NCBI GenBank assembly: GCA_948146395.1
Contig: OX411559.1
Location: 32,862,715-32,926,714, forward strand
Origin: Fragum whitleyi
Taxonomy: Eukaryota; Mollusca; Bivalvia; Cardiida; Cardiidae
Length of the DNA: 64,000 nt
Direction: 5' to 3'
Below the pieces are notes generated by a model that saw only the letters and a program-made list of their open reading frames with translations, was not told where the DNA came from and did no database searches. Below are positions 20,901 to 35,900 of this stretch, one piece after another. The position numbers and the translations under genes were made by a program. Every line of letters starts with the position of its first letter. Position 1 is the first letter of the stretch.

Positions 20901-23900
20901 GCCTTCAGCTTGTACTAACATAGAGTGTTGAAAATTACTTATAAACGTTCTGGAACGTTCATCACTTTGAAAGAAGGCCTAATTTGGAAAAAAAAATGAA
21001 AGCGATAATTTTTTAAAGGAGAAAAGCAGGGAGTAACAAACAAAACAAAAGAAAACAAAAGATACCTGCGTTGAGGATTACAAAACGTTCTCGAACGTTT
21101 AAATTATTCCCTGTTTTTATATAAATGTACATGGAAAGCAAGTTGCCATTTCTAGAACATATATATGGCGAGTATTTCAACTTTAATACTCACAGGTTTT
21201 TATGAATAGGAAACGAAAACAAAGTAATAAACAAAAAAAAAATAAACTTGTAAGCGAAAGAGGAGAAAATATTGACAAAGACTAATTTAACAAAACATGC
21301 TTTCACCTCTTGTCATTGATGACCCCTGCCAGCCAATAGAGTAAGTCACTGTTTTGTTTCCCTACAATAATTAGAACTGATTTTTAGCATCGGATTTAGC
21401 TCTGTCCAATTTTTACCCCAAAATATAGTAAACGAGACATCTTATTTTTCGGCTTTACCTATGGTAATGGACTCAGCGCCTACGCCGGAGCTCACTTTTG
21501 AAAATACACTTATATAGGCGACGAGTCCATTAACATAGGTTTAGACCACGCTTGAAGCGAATCGGCCAATGTTTATATCTTACCATAATTTAAAAAGTGT
21601 TGAAAAACTCATTTGGTGCCTTTCATAAGAATTGACAATAAACATGTAAAGAGAGAAAGCTTAATGTTTTCTACGAAATTACGTATTCTTTATGAGTAAT
21701 TTAGTTTAGTATATTACAATGTCTTACAGTAAAAAAACATCGTGAAATTGACAAAGTGAATGATTTTTGAATGAAATTGAATGAGAAGGTAATCCAATAC
21801 CGCTAGCATGAACAAAATTAGCGATATTTATTAAACCCTTTAATAAGATATACATTCAATCTCTATAAATAGCTTACATATTTCAATCATGTCAGTGAAA
21901 TGACGATTTTTTTCTAGCTATATACGTATGTTTTGGGAGTTTTTTGGAAAGAATGCATGGAGCGCTGAGTGAGCGCTCTAGAAGGGTTTTAGAACGAGTT
22001 GAATGTCAAGTTCACGATGTAACTTACTGTGCACTTTATAAAGTAAAGTCGTATTTTCACACTTGTTTAAACCATGTTTGACTGGCAAGGGCCTCTTTAA
22101 GTTTTAAGCCTACAAAAACGGTGCAAACAATTTTCAAATTATACCCCGCTTTGCACGTGCACTTGCGTTCAAAGCGGGACATAATTGATAAACTGTTTAC
22201 ATTGTTTTGTCATCATGGACGCAGGGCTGGTTTTGCCATTTGTCATGGACGATACGTACGTACGTTATCGCAGCCTGTATGTTTTGGTATGATTTCTTTT
22301 TTTTTACATCGTCTGATTTCACTTTCTACGACGTATATGTTCACAAAATTGTGTAGTGCGCAGTATATATATATATAAAAAAACATTCAAAAGTCCTTGC
22401 AGTTCAGGTGCTGCAATCTTCATGTAATCGAGCGATAATAGCACGGACAGAGTTCAATTGATCAGCTAAATTAACTGAGCACCGTACAGCCGCCGTTCGG
22501 TCTCCGTAAGGTGGCCGCTCTAAGACCGTTAGGATGAAGCGATAAAGATTTGTAGGCAACGCATCGCACGAGGACCGTGATATGTCCGTGCGGCGCCTTT
22601 GAAATGCATTTACAACGTGTCTATGGCTACGGACTCCGTGCGGTCTTAAGATTTTCGAAAGATTTCATATTCTTTAATGCTTTTCGGTGGTTTATTGAGA
22701 TATAACGGTAGATTATCACTTGATAATCTCACCGCAAAAGCAGTGAAATTATCAAAAACTTTACCCTATTTTTGTGCATTTCATCCTGTCTGACGTCATC
22801 AATGAGGGGCGAAATAAGTCACGTCACAATGAACGTTGTATAGAAATCGCGCACAAAATGAAGCGCTGTGCGAAAAAATGTCCTAGAAATTTCACATTTT
22901 GTCTCATTTTTGCAATAAAGATATAGAATAATCGTTTGTTTTTCGAGTAAGATCGATTAATATTAATATTTTATTTCGAGAACAACAAAAGCTATATTTT
23001 CACTCGTGGCTCCGTCACTCGTGAAAATATAGCTTTTGTTGTTCACTCAATGAATACGAATCGATCTTACACTGAAACAAGCGATTATCCTCTATATCAC
23101 TTTTTATATAAAAGCAAGGTCTTTAACACCTATGAAAACGTGCAATGAACGTAATGACATTGCATACTGCCGCATGAACACTACATTATTTTAGGAATAC
23201 GATAAGTTTAAGGTGGCAATGGACAGCGACCTCTCGACTCTATAAACCGGAAGTGGATTTTCGTTTATTTTACGGCTCTTTTTGCCCGTTGTTTAAAAAG
23301 GTCGGTTTTCATTAGATTCTGCTTATGTAAATAACGTAGAAAATCATAATAAAAGTTCAACCGAACTTCATTACAACATTTCATATCAATAGAATAATTG
23401 GATCATTGAATTTAACAATGAAAATACTTTATAATTGTCATTCAACAAGGAGGGGTCATAATAAAATAACGAAAAACTTTCTTATTTGCATGGAAAGGTA
23501 TGCTTATTTTTTTTTAACCAAATAAAGGAAAAATATGGTTTTTATACATATCGGAAAATAAGAAAAAATTCATTGGATAATTTCTTCCAAAAATAGGTTT
23601 TTGTGGCATTTTCCCCTTAAAATTACAAAAAAATGTGCATTTTTAGCTTTGGAATGCACATTATGCAAAAACAATTGATCAAAGAGAAATTTTTTTGCAG
23701 TAGCCATTGTGTACATGTATAAGACTTTTCAACATGTATGTAGTTTATAGCTATCAGCTGGTACTCAGTCTATAATAGACCTAAAACGAATATAAACGTT
23801 TAACTGAAAAATGGCCAGTATCACTCAAGGGCAGATTACTCTAGCATGAAAACGAGCATGGAAAGGTACCTTAAAATTTTGATATTATGCCTATACAATG

Positions 23901-26900
23901 TATATCTACAACATATGTGAACAAGAAAAAAATTCATTAGGCGGAAAAAAATGACACCATGTGTCCATTGCTACCTTAAGGGCGCCGTGCGGGCTCCGTT
24001 TACCAAATGTAAACTAGGCTTCAGAAACAACTGGAGTAAGATCACCGTGGAATTTACAGGAAAATTAATTTTGTCCTTTCAAATTTCATCGAGATGATCC
24101 GTTGATGAATATTGACAACGGAAGGTTCTGCTTTGAAATCTGTCCTGCGTTCAAGATCACCGAACGACGAAAACAGTTTTCCAATTATACCCCGCTTTGC
24201 ACGTGCGTTCGCGTGCAAAGCGGGGTATAATTGGAAAACTGTTTGCACCGTTCGGTGATCCGTAACGTAGGGCTGGATTTTCAAGTCTGATGACAAAAAC
24301 TTTTCACAAAGTCCAGGATCGGTTCGGAGCGACCCCTCGTCTCTTTTTACATAAAAACATGCTGTTCAATCTATAAGTAATGCGTTAAAAAGGACAACTC
24401 ACTAGCTGTTGTTCCGGAAGGCGCTGTAGTTGTTGTATTCTGCGTACTGGAGACCGAAGCAGGTGTCGTTGTCGGAGTGCCACTGGGAACAATTGGCTCA
24501 AATGTCGGAGGTGAGGCCGCCGGGGGTAGGGGTGGGAAAACGAGACCCGTGTACCAATCAGCGGACAGCTTGTTGTGCACGACTTGTGCGGTCTGGGTAG
24601 GGAACGGAGTGGAAGTCATCGGCGCCCCTGTTGTTACTGGTGAAGGTGGCGGGCACGTTGTTGTTGTTGTTGACAGGTTTAGAAACGGGGCTGGATTAAC
24701 GTAGGGGTTAGCTGTAAAACCAACTTAATCAAAATGATAATTGTCGTTTGTATGGACCGTGTTTGCACCACTTTCGACAATCTTTCAGTTATATCGCGGC
24801 GGCTGGAGCACCTAATATGGATTCCTGTTATTTCTCACACTAGGACTACAATTAAATCCTTTCTTAGCCACCAGTTGTCGCCAATGATGTGTCTTTATCA
24901 AACGATGGCTGTTGCTTTAGGGCATTTGCAACTATTTGGCTAATAATTTAATTCAGGGTGATTCGATCACTCTTTGAGCATTCTGATTGGCTGAAAAAAT
25001 GGCATAAGCATCTTCCTGTGCTGTGTTAAAGAGATTGAGAGAATATCCATTGATTTCATCGAGGAATAAAACTAAAAAAACTAATCACACTTAATGAATA
25101 ACAGAAGCGGATTCATAATTAAGTGTGATAAGGTTTTAAATTTAATACCTCCGTGAATTTAACAAATAATCTCTTCATATGTTATAATTCCCAACAATGG
25201 AACAAAAGTGAAAGATAAATCCTTAAAAGCCATGTATATTGTACGGTGAACCTTTTGTTCTAGTTGCCATCGAAGCTAACAAAATAGCTGCGTGCTCAAA
25301 ACTACTTTCATTGATAGATAAAGCCAATTTTTCAGCCAATCAGATTTCACAACTTGTGATGCACCCTGAATTCAATTAGTTTTAGTTTATACCAGTTTAT
25401 TTTAGTTCGATTACGACGAAGGCTAAGTCTTATCGAATCGATCTCGAACACTCAATCCTGACGTTTTCTATAGGGATGAGTGTCTTTTTCCCTGCGATTA
25501 TTGGGGGTATAAAGTGCAATTGCCTAAGCACATGGCAAATAACGCCCTACGGGCGTTATGTTTAAGCCATGTGCTAAGGCAATTGCACTTTATACCCCAA
25601 TAATCTCAGAGAAAAAGACACTCGTCCTTTTTAATTGCAATCCTCTAGATCGAAGAAATTATTAAAATACTCGGCCAAACATCAAGTCTACTTTCTGCGC
25701 GTATTTTTAGATTGTGTATTTTTTTTTATCTCGCTATGGAAGTGAAAAGTCATAAAGTAAAACAAATGATACACAAATAAACGACAACTTTGAATTTCGT
25801 AGAGGTACTTATGACAAAACACTTGTTTCTGCCAAGTTAATCTGTATTTTAAACGAAAACGGCGTGGTCGGTCTTAGTTGAGAGGGTTGCTTGATGGTCT
25901 TCGTCAAAACTGCATGCTTGCAATCGTAAATTCTCTCGAAAATATCTTAATTCATAAATCATTAAATAGCAATGTTGCGTTGATGATCGGGAACTAGGTT
26001 AGTTCGAGCTCCGACAACACAGGACTTGCAGATCGAAGGTCGGAGGTTTTTCGAAAGACCTATTGCATTTTATACAGAAATAAAGTGCAATGGATTTCCC
26101 CGCGTGATGCGGTTTAAACTAATCAGAATTCTTTCTTTTATTGGATTGCAATTATACGTTCCTGAGAGAGAGGCAGTGGTTAAAACCCACTGCTACCCAA
26201 TTTTACAGCTGGGTGAACTGGGGCGGGCTATTAAGTGTTTTACCCATAAACACACCCCGGCGACGGTAGGGCTCGAACCACAAACAATTCTTTTGAGACG
26301 GACACTCATCTTGCTTAATCTTAATTTATCTAGGGGGGCATCTAAATTGTCTTAGTAAACTTATTTTCCATTGGGTACTGAATGGGAATCAGTCAGTATT
26401 GGAGTAATATGAAGCTTTTGAAGTAACGCATATGTATATTTTAATAAAGAGAGGTAATAAATATCGCTAGTATTGTTCAACCTGAACAAAATTAACGATA
26501 TTGGCTTGTATCCCTTTCATTTCACTCAAAGCTCGCTACATACACTCTTTTAATTCCATTCCAAAAACAAATTCAACCAACAATGAGATAGAAAAGTGTC
26601 TTTTTTACAATGTTGCCTTTTCGCAATCCCAGACTCTCACCCCTATTCCTAACTCACACACACCCGTCCACTATCACTCACTCGCTCAATCGCTCATTTA
26701 AACACTCACTCACTCGCTCGCTTTCTCATTCGCTCACTTACTTAATCGGTATCATTAATAATGGAAATGACCAAACAATTAATAGAATAAGTAATACTTT
26801 TGATACAATCGCTTACGGACGGTAATCCGAAATTTATAATGGTGATAACGTTCGAACGCATTGGTGCACATTTGGAGCTACCAAGATAAGGTGACAAAGT

Positions 26901-29900
26901 AAATACCATTTTAGCCTGTGCGTGAGATTTCCAACAATTTTACTTTGTGTAAATAGCAAAGTCTGACCAGAAACTTTACTACGCGTTTAGTAGAGAGATA
27001 AGGTATCAAAGTACTGGTACACCACCAGGTAACATTATATTTACAGTAGGTGGGTGATTACGCTGCTAAATGTTTGCACCCAAAGCAAATTGTTGGAAAT
27101 ATCACGCACAGGCTCATTAATCAAGGTCACACTTCTGAAACAATAGTGCCGCCTACGGGCACAAACTTTCGACTGCATGTCCTGCAAAATGAAAAAAAAA
27201 AAAAAAAAAAAAAAAATAGGTCGAAAGGGGTGCATAACTCGGACAAAAACGCCCCCCTTCCTTGTCATCTTGATAGCTCTCGTGATGGAGAAATTAAATA
27301 CCAAGTTTCATGTTTCATGTAGCTCTATTCAATAACAACAGAGATATTACGTGTTTTAAAGCTTGTCACGCCTACGCCAACAACAAGGCGAACACAAATG
27401 TCGTCAATAACGCCAACACCAACGTCAATACCGACGCAATCGACGCGAAATATCTAAGGTTTTCTCTGAAAATATACTTAGTTCCCAAAGAAAGTGTGCA
27501 CTTTTGAATTTTGAATATTTCTGAAATTACGCGATCATGAAACGTCGTATGACTATCCCCAAAATAATGTGCAAACGATATTTGAAAACAAAACTCGCGC
27601 GATAAGCAAAAAGAAATCTTCTAAATTGAGACATTTGATTTTGCATATTTTGCAAGTGCATCACGCGTTAGACGAAAATTTGGTGTGAAAATGCATTCAG
27701 TTTAATCTTTGCGGCTTTCCGGAGCATAAAATCACATCTTCAGTACAATTATGCATGATGCTACAGCGTGGTTTGACTACCAATAAACGTCGTTGAACAA
27801 AATGGAACCTTGTCAGATTTAGATCGCCATAAAAATTGATTGAGCATTCATAAACTAGTTTCACTTTTAATTTTCAAAGGTCCTGACTAAAGCATGGAAT
27901 CAAATTTACTCAATAATTTTCCTCCAACTTTGTAAAAATCAAGAAAAATGAAAAAAGTAAAAGTGCAAACTTTCTAATGGAACTCAGTATAGTCTAGCTA
28001 AAATACGTTTATGGCATAAGCTTTTTTACAAGGATATCTAAATATTTTACTTACAGTTAGCCTGGCAGTCTTCGAATAGTGTTCCATCGATATCAGGATC
28101 TGTAAAAAGAGTCAAGTCTAAATTAATCGGGCGCCCATTTTTATTAAGCGACCACTTATATTAAGCGACCATTTTAAATGGTCCCATTACCGAAGACAAT
28201 ATCCCTTCTAAAGTGGTCATATTTTAACGCAATATGCTTTATTGTTAAATCTTATATAATTGGGGCCCATTAGAATCGTCTCAATTAGACTAAGCTAAAT
28301 GAAGAAACAAAGAAATACTCGTTATTCTAGCCATATTCCTTGAAAAGCCTACCAAGTTCTTCCAAAATCATTCGAGTGGAAAACCATACTCTTTGAGTTT
28401 GCCTCTCTATACAGTTAAAAACATCGTGAAATTGACAGGATGAATAATTTTGGAATGAAATTGAATGAGTGTGTGGAACGAGTTTTGAGTGGAATTCAAA
28501 GAGGGTAATCTGATATCGCTAATTTTGTTCAAGATGAACAAAATAAGCGATGTGTATTACCCCCCTGTCATAAAAGATACGTACTTTTCTGTTTGTGTGT
28601 CTTCGTGGACCAATCAGACACTTTAAATCCATATCAGTAAATAGAATTGTAGAATAATTTGATAGTTTTTAGTAAAAAAATTAACCGATTTGAACGATTT
28701 CGAAAAGTTTTATAATAATTTCGGAGCGTTTTATATCGATTTGAGTTAGTGTTTGGAATAAATGAATGGAGCGAGGTGTGAGGTGCAAGCTTTGAGGAGC
28801 GTAAGCAGCCACATACTGTAAAAATTTAGGTACCTGGTGGTTTACAGATACTTTGAGACCTTATCTATCTACTAAACGCATAGCGAAGACTCTGGTCAGA
28901 CTGTGCGAATGCACAGACTGGTCAGAGTCTTTGTTTTGTGCATATTTGATACTGTTGGAAACCTCATGCACAGGCTCGTGTTTTTCTGTGGCCATTTTTG
29001 GCTATGTTCCTCATTATACCTATTTCACCAGGGGTTAAGTTCACAACTTGACAAGTTTCCTCGTTAACTAGGTTGTCGCAGTCATTGTCGAGTTCGTCAC
29101 CAGGGCTTCCTAATGTTATGACGCATAGCTGGAAAAAAAAACAAAATGAACAGTTGAACAGTTACATACTTTATTTAGTATATCAGGCCACTGGCCCATC
29201 ATACAATCAAACACATACAACAATTTACAATGAGTGCCGTTGGATATCAGATTAAAATCGGTATATGTCATTAGATTACAAATAAACATTTTTGTTTTTA
29301 TTATTATTTGAAAATCTGGTGTTGATATTATGAAATTATTAAGTGAACAGGTGATAGTCAATTTTATATTTGAATGTATAATCTTGAATGAATAATATGA
29401 CGTAAACAGTCGAACAGCTTGGGCTAAAACATACAAGATGTATTCGATTTGTTATTTTTTCTGGGGCTGACTATTTAGTGTTTTGCCTATAAACACATCC
29501 GGCTAGGCGGGGCTCGAATCACGGACCTCCAGGTCACTGGTTGAGTGTATTTACCAATAGGCGACCGAGGCAGTCGATGGATTTTAGCCTTTAATATTTC
29601 AGAAGACGCTCGAGAAAAAAAAAAGAAAATTCTGATCGAGAACCACACGTCCTGCATTTATTATTGGACATACCAATTAGGCTGTGGCCCGTTCTCTGAT
29701 AAGTTGACTTTTTGTCAAATAATTTGCTCTTAAATTTTAACGTTTCATCGCATTTTTTATTTTATTTTTCAAGTTAGTACATTTTTAAATTCGATTTATC
29801 TTTCAATGCGAACAAGCAACGCTACACTGCCAAAGATTAATCGTATGATTTTCGATACATGATTTACTAGTACTCTGATTAATCTTTCACTTCATGAACA

Positions 29901-32900
29901 ACCGAAGCTGTGCTTTCACTCGTGCCTTCAATGAAACAAACAAGAGATGTTTGTAAAATATGTATGATATCTATTCACCTGTGAAGTTTCGTGATTCTAG
30001 CTGCCATAGTTTTTAGATATACTCAGGACAAAAAAAATGGTTGACGGATGAACCAACCAACCGACCGATGGACAGACGGACCGACCAAACGACCGACAGG
30101 TGCAAAGCAATATACCCCTTCTTCTTCGAAGGGGGCATACAGTTAATAACATCGAGAAATTGACTGCTATTCCGATAAAATGCTCTCTAAGTCACTCACT
30201 CAAGGATCCGTTCAAATTATTCAAAAACGCTCCAAATTTTCAAAAAAAAAGGAAAATAGAACAAACCGATCGACATTCAATCCACGAAATGATTCCACGA
30301 TTTTGTCAGCTGATGAGGGTCTTGGAGCGTCCCATTAGTATGAGAAGACAAAAAAATGGAAAGCACGGAGATTTATATAAAGCGAGATAATAAAAATCGC
30401 TAATTTCGTCCAATTTGGACGAAATTAGCGATGATGTATTATCTCCCTTTAATTACACTCAAAACTTTATCGCCCCAAGCACTCATTCAATTCCATTCAA
30501 GAATAACTCCCAAATCGCACAACTTGTCAACTCCACGATGTTTCTTACTGTTTCCTCTCCGACTTACCCTGTTGCCATTTGTATCAAACTTCACGTCACT
30601 CGTCAAGAAGTAATATTTGCCCTCAGTCTTGTGCTTCACAACGGTAATGACGAAGAACGGATTATTTCCCCCTGTGTATTCCCATGAACGATCAGAGTGG
30701 TCCTGGGGCGTACTTCCAGTTGCATAGGGCGTTGGCAGAGCGGTGCCATTGTCTGCGATTGCGTAACTGTGGAAAGAGAGTAATAATATTTAAATTAGTC
30801 GAGTTTGATTTTAAATAAAAACGTAAATGCCGTGACGAAAAGTGGATTAGCCGCTCAATTAAAAAAGACATACAGAAATACAGAACATTGACCTATTTTA
30901 AGCAAGCATCTGTCTTAAGCAAGCACTTTTTGAATGTCCCTTGGTTGCTTTCTTAAGACAGGTTTGACTGTATGTTAAATAACCATCGTCATAGCGCAGT
31001 GGAAGCGGTCGGACTATCGTTCAAAAGGTCCCGGGTTCGATTCCCTAAGAGAGCAGTCAAACTTTTCGACTATGTGTACATGTATTTGTCTCTCGCCGAT
31101 GGGTTGATGATTGTAGACCTATGTGGAATAGCAGCTGGAAGCTAGGACAGTTAGTTCTGGTGTGAGAAATAATAGGGATCCATTGTTAAGAGCTCGAGCC
31201 GCTGTATAAATGAAAGATTGGTGAAAGTAGCGTAAACCCCATTCAATTGATTGATTGATTCCTGGATTCCTGGTATTTCTCTCACCATTACAACCATCAG
31301 GTGCTTTCCTAGCCCCCAGCTACTATCTCACATAGGTCTATGATTATCAATCCATAGGTGAGAGACAAATAGTCTGAAAGAATCAATGCCGCCGTCGGGG
31401 ATCGAACCCGGGAAAAGACCCATTCAAACAAACAAGCGTTACCTTTTAAATATTTCATAATTGCCTGTAGGTAATTTCGGAAGTACAGTTTCATGCACAT
31501 ACTGGTTTACGTGGGGTAAAATGAGAAGGTTGCCCCATGAATTGTCGTTCGCCTTTATTTGTAACATGACTTGCGCAGGCTTGTTGCAATAGATTTCAAA
31601 AATCTGAAATCAGAAAATGATAATTTGATTACAATCAAAGTGCTGAGAATGCTGCTCTACAGAAAATTTTAATATTACTGGTAAAGCAACCCAAACACTT
31701 CTCCAATCGATAGTTAAACCCAAAGGCATGAAAGCCCTGAAATGCAGTCAGAGCATCATTTTGCCACTCTTTGGCTCTCTCTATGCAGTGTCTTGTGCCA
31801 CTTTGATACCAATGTGGCCAAATCCTCAGGTTCAAATGCATGTGTTTAAAAGTGGGACATTTTTAATGTTATTGTTTGATTAAGCCCAATACGCCACTCG
31901 TGATAATTTGGATTTCGTTGTTCACTCATTGAAAAGTAAATCGATCTCACAAGGAAACAGACGAATGATACAGTCCCACGTTCAGGATGACAAAACGGTG
32001 CAAACAGTTTCCCAATTATACCCCGCTTTGCACGTGCACTTGCGTGCAAAGCGGGGAATAATTGGAAAACCGTTTAAGTACCGTTTTGTCATCCTGAAGT
32101 CAGGGCAGATCATATTGATACAGGTCACGTCCGATTATTCCACCCAGGGTTTTTTTTGTTGTCGTTGTGGTACAGGAACTATAGGTCTATTTTCAAACCT
32201 GAGCTCTGACGTAGGCGTCGAGTCCATGACCATAGGTAAATCGCGTATAATTCGAAAGCAAATGATAGGGATTTAACCTAGTTCGTCCGCCACGACTCTT
32301 GCTATGTGGGGTCTGGCGTTATCATCCATGTCTTGTCCGAAGAGGTTGATTGTCAAAATGTGGAATTACCACAGGAAAAAGGATGTTATCGCGATATTTA
32401 TCGCCAGTCAATGTTCCTAGAACTGTCACTAGGTTCAGTTTACAGCCGTAGGAGACACAGCCCCATATCATAACGGAACCACCGCCACCCTGATAGGTTG
32501 GTTGGACGTACTTTGGTGCAAATCGGGCGTTAGGTTGTCTCCAAAAACGAATTCGGCCATCGGTGACATGCAACAACATCCTGCACTCATCTGACCAATA
32601 GATCCGACGCCATGATGCCAAGTTCCAACGTGCCCTCGCTCCAAATCATATTAGACGTTCATTGATGTGTCTCTGTTGTAACTTTGGACGTTTGAGAGGT
32701 CTTCGTGCCTTATACCCAGCAATCCGAAGTCGATTTCGCACTGTTGAAATAGAGACCCGTCTGTGTGTATTCCAGTTGTCCCTGGTCCCAGGCGCACTGG
32801 TGAAGGGCAGACGTCTGACGTGACGCAAAAGTGCTATCCTTTCGAATAGACGTTACTCTAGGGCGTCCAGATCTGACACGGTCCTTAACGTCGTTTGTCT

Positions 32901-35900
32901 GTGCGTGTTTTTGTACCAAACGTGTTATGACACTGTGGTGATACCCCAGCTGTCTGGCAATGGCTCTACAAGACATTCCAGAATCTCGCATTCCAATTAT
33001 TCGCCATCTTTCATTTGTAGACAATCTACGCCTTGTCATGACTTAGTTTCAAATCGAAATGTAAACAATTGCACGAGCTACACGACGTAAGTTTCTCTGA
33101 CAGGAAAGCTGATTTTCCACTTTGCACGAGCCCTGGCTTTACAGTCATTGTACGAGATTTGCTGAATATGCACGTGCATCCGAAACGTTTTTAATCAACA
33201 GCTACAAGGTTGTTCTATACGTTTGACAACATAGATGTAATAGTTAAACGCTAATAATTGAAAATTAAACGATTTAAACAGCCGAAAGGAGGGAGCGTAG
33301 CGACCGACTGAGGTTGTTTAAATAGTTTAATTTTCAATTATTAGCGTTTAACTGACTTAGTCTTTTTCACGCCTTTTGTATTATTGACAGCATATTGCAC
33401 GATTTAAAGGAAACGAGCCAGATACATTTATTACAAGTAAACGCCCCTCTCTTTCCAAATATGGAGTTGATAAAATGTGCACGCAAATTACGAGTCTTTA
33501 TAAAGAGCCATAACAGGAGAAAAATATGAAGTATAATTTGGCTTTATTTACCCGACAATAAAGATGAACGAAAATCTAATATTTTTTTCACTCTGTTTTG
33601 CACCTTACTTCGAAAGAATAAAATACTTAACGGTATCGTTTTATCGTATGTAATAAGAAGTCTCTTTATTGATTTAATGTGCCAGTAATTGTTTACAAAC
33701 TTGTGTATGAAGGGCAATCTAAGGACATAAACAACTAAGCAGATTATACTATTCTGTTGAGAAAAAAAAGTTAAACAGTCAACCAAACTTAGGATATATG
33801 CATATGCAATGACCCCCTTCGTGTGCTTTTTCTTGTGTCGCTATCTTAATTAATTTGTCCTTGTTTATTTTGGTGGACTATAATACGCCTCATCTATAGC
33901 CGATCATGAAACGAGATTTGGCCAAATTTAGAAAGGGACCAAAGTAATTAAACGAGAAGCTTAATGGAATAAAACGTTAGGAAAAAAGTATATGACCTAT
34001 TGCACTGTTCAATTAGTGCTATTTAGTTAGCGTTACTTTGCTTGAATAGATGCACAGGCAAGTAAAAACTTTGCCGTTCCATAAGAGATTCGACATGGTA
34101 ATCCACGCCATGCCAGATCAAAATCTACACATGATATTCGTTATACAACATGTGCACGTGCTTTACGATTTTCACCTGTACTTATCACGTGGTCATTGCT
34201 TAATTATGAGGGGGTAGTTTCTAGTCTGTACGCATGCGTGGTATAACAGATAAACCCCGACGTTTAAATGAAATAATGATCAAAATAAACCATAGTTGGA
34301 AAGTTTATGGAAAATAAACCATCAAAAACTTTGAAAATTCAGCCTTCTGATTGGATGATAATGTAGGACAAAGACTAAGTAATAGTTAAACGCTAATAAT
34401 TGTAAATTAAACGATTTAAACAGCCGAAAGGAGGGAGCGTATCGACCGACTGAGGCTGTTTAAATCGTTTAATTTTCAACTATAAGCGTTTAACTGACTT
34501 AGTCTTTTTACCGCCTTTTATAATATTGACAGCATTTCGCACGATTTACACGGAATAAGCCGGTTGAATTTATTACAAGTGAACGCCCCCTCTTTCCAAA
34601 TATGGCGTTGTTGAAATATGCATGTAAATACCGAGGCTTTGAAGTATTGTTTGTTTTTATTGACCTGACAATTCCCTCCGTTCTGTAGATGAACGAACAT
34701 ACGATATATGTCCACTTTGTATTGCAAGAACTTTCGCAAGAATAAACGATTTATGGTATTAGATGTTATTAATAGATTGTATATTAAATTTGATAAAATG
34801 TGCCAGTAATTTTTAATCAACAAATTTGTTCAAACATAACACCAACTCAAATATGGTCATTGTCAGAGAAGGGCCTACTGTAGGTGTATTTTCAAAACTG
34901 AGCTCTGACGTAGGCGCCGAGTCCATTACCATGGGTATATCGGGTATATCTAAACATCATATGATAAGAATTTAACCTGATCCCTCACTCTAATAATGAA
35001 AGTACATGTAGTGAGTAAACTCTGCGATTACAGACTAGCAATAACTTTCCTTTGAAGGGTAAATTGTTACTTTTTTAATGAGTTATCTAAACCTGCTATA
35101 TCTATTTCGAAACATGGCACAGAAATCTAACGGTTAAAAGTAGATTTCACGGCTCACCTCATAAAATCTACCTATGGTATACTAATCTGTTTACACATAG
35201 ACATAGAAATTTTATTAATTAAACTATGAAAAATCATATAGCTACATACACAAGCAAATAAGTTCATAAATGTTAAGTAAGCGACCCAACCATGGGTAGG
35301 TTCACCAGTCATTGCGATATAACTGCGATAAGGTTGAAAGCGGGGTTAAATCATATGCAAACAAAATCATCAGGCCATGTAATGCCCAACCAGGTCCAAA
35401 TCAGTGTAGAATGTGGGGAGTGCAACATATGCACGTGAATTACGATTTTCTCCTTTACTTTTCATGTGCTCGTTGCATTTTCCTGAGGGGGTAGAGTTTA
35501 GTTTGTACGCATGCGTGGTATAACAAATAAACCTTGACGTTTAAATGAAATAATTATCAAAATAAACCTAAGCTGGGTAGTTTATGGAAAATAAACCACC
35601 AAAAATTTTAAAAATCCAGCATTCTGATTGGATGATAATATAGGGCAAAGACTAAACGTTATTAAACTTTTCGATAGAAATTTTATTAACTTAAAACTTA
35701 GTGGCGCTTAAGGTTCATGTAAAGTGTTTGAGGCCCAATTTTAAAACACTTCACTTGCCAAGAAAAGGGCAAATGTCCAGGTATATTGTATATCAAATTA
35801 AAGCTATTTATGAGCACAAGGAATTAAGCAACATAAGACTGTCATAGCTATAGCGGTATAGCAAAACATTGTGGAAAAGGGTCATTTTGTACAGAACAAG

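Noticed and set aside
24477..24704. Plus-strand frame opposite exon w16
   Set aside because: Shadow of the Thr/Pro-rich stalk exon; Gly/Val-rich content is the complement of Thr/Pro codons.
26026..26355. Plus-strand 109-codon frame
   Set aside because: It runs across a SINE-2 copy and flanking AT-rich DNA; no domain, no conservation between the two SINE-2 copies at the protein level.
27041..27322. Open frames on both strands around the A/T tract at 27189-27216
   Set aside because: Homopolymer gives poly-Lys or poly-Phe; no coding features on either side.
30978..31050. Possible functional tRNA gene
   Set aside because: The tRNA-like head is followed by the same body and tail as other copies in the window, so it is a SINE; the cloverleaf is also imperfect.
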